Below the pieces are notes generated by a model. It was not told where the DNA came from. It was given only the letters and a program-made list of their open reading frames with translations, and did not search any database. Of a DNA stretch of 17,275 bases, positions 16,873-17,275 are shown in pieces. This stretch comes from CAZKGE01 sp964541695 (GTDB lineage: Bacteria > Bacillota > Clostridia > Christensenellales > CAG-138), in contig CAZIRB010000043.1 in the NCBI GenBank assembly GCA_964541695.1, positions 1 to 17,275 of the forward strand, written 5' to 3'. The position numbers and the translations under genes are program-made. Numbering within the stretch: the stretch's first letter is position 1; every line of letters starts with the position of its first letter.

Positions 16873-17275
16873 ATGGGGGGAGAGGGGCTGTTCAACAATA
16901 GGCCGCTCTGCGCGGCGTTTTGCGGGTACGCTCTGGGCGTACTGCTCGCCCGCGCGCTCCCCGGCCGGAACGCGGTGCTGCTCGCCGCGGCGATGCTGCT
17001 CATTGTGCTCGGCGAGGCGCATCTGCTCGGCAGGCGCGGCGCGCTGCTGCTGCTTGCTGCGGCGCTGATCGGCCTGCTGCGCGCGGGACTGCCGGCCCAG
17101 GAAGTCCTGCCCGCGGCGACCGTCCGGCTGACCGGAACGGTCGCGGAGCAACCGGAGGAGGCGGACGGTACCTATACGCTGCTGCTTCGCGACGTCTCGC
17201 TCGACGGCGAGCCGATCCGCGGCCGCGTGCGGCTCTCGGTCGAAACGGAAACGCCCGTGGTCTACGGCCAGCGCG
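16873..17275 (+). CDS. comEC: ComEC/Rec2 family DNA-uptake channel, N-terminal part
   Basis: 134 codons are visible and the frame is open at the window edge. Translation from the ATG at 16873 gives a short cytoplasmic start (MGGEGLFNNRP), then hydrophobic segments at about 12-27 and 33-48, and a third around 54-66. A soluble region follows with VRLTGTVAEQPEEADGTYTL and LDGEPIRGRVRLSV. This pattern (small N-terminal membrane pair or triplet, then an OB-like DUF4131 domain) is the ComEC N-terminus. ComEC forms the inner-membrane channel for single-stranded DNA in transformation. No SD precedes the ATG. A TTG at 16822 is in frame but lies upstream of the predicted promoter -35 box. The downstream competence and nuclease domains are not visible. 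Confidence 0.82.
   Translation, partial: MGGEGLFNNRPLCAAFCGYALGVLLARALPGRNAVLLAAAMLLIVLGEAHLLGRRGALLLLAAALIGLLRAGLPAQEVLPAATVRLTGTVAEQPEEADGTYTLLLRDVSLDGEPIRGRVRLSVETETPVVYGQR

Noticed and set aside
16875..16887. G-rich run GGGGGGAGAGGGG after the comEC ATG as an SD for a later start, or as a phase-variable tract
   Set aside because: No ATG, GTG or TTG follows at a useful distance in frame, and a run of six G is too short to argue for phase variation from one genome.

Overview
The window is about 65% GC and reads as chromosomal core DNA of a high-GC member of the Clostridia (Firmicutes), probably an anaerobe. The reasons are the gene order tig-clpP-clpX-lonB-lon-engB (the Clostridium-type arrangement, with clpP between tig and clpX), an NfnAB-type electron-bifurcating transhydrogenase, strong AGGAGG Shine-Dalgarno (SD) sequences, TTGACA/TATAAT-type promoters, and the cluster prmA-rsmE-mtaB-HIT. 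No plasmid, phage, insertion sequence, CRISPR, tRNA or rRNA gene was seen.

Layout from left to right. (1) 1-248: a mirrored intergenic repeat, here called MR-1. (2) 249-2494, minus strand: nfnA-nfnB, translationally coupled, with a promoter at about 2632-2660. (3) 2768-3250, plus strand: a 160-residue conserved protein of unknown function. Its promoter overlaps the nfn promoter back to back and it has a structured leader. (4) 3258-3513: repeat MR-2. (5) 3663-6948: tig-clpP-clpX, with a promoter at 3580-3608 and a strong terminator at 6978-7010. (6) 7047-7268: repeat MR-3. (7) 7418-9079: membrane-anchored lonB. (8) 9149-12107: lon-engB, with its own promoter over the lonB stop codon. (9) 12170-13158: a small double zinc-ribbon protein and a metallophosphoesterase, with a promoter over the engB stop codon. 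(10) 13197-13334: repeat MR-4, then a bidirectional terminator. (11) 13436-16761, minus strand: prmA-rsmE-mtaB-HIT, tightly coupled. (12) 16873 to the right edge, plus strand: the start of comEC. Its promoter overlaps that of prmA.

The genes fall into clear jobs. Trigger factor folds nascent chains; ClpXP, LonB and Lon degrade damaged or regulatory proteins; EngB helps assemble the large ribosomal subunit; PrmA, RsmE and MtaB modify ribosomal protein L11, 16S rRNA and tRNA. NfnAB balances NADH, NADPH and ferredoxin. ComEC is the DNA-uptake channel.

The coding genes are ordinary. The most unusual structure is the intergenic repeat family. All four copies consist of a left and a right arm in inverted orientation around a variable centre. 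Each arm carries two hairpins in fixed order, whose stems differ between copies but mostly remain base-paired. This resembles REPIN or MITE architecture. No transposase is present, and I cannot assign the family to a named one from sequence alone. A second theme is very compact promoter placement: two pairs of overlapping divergent promoters, two promoters lying over stop codons, and two genes (lonB, comEC) that lack an SD.
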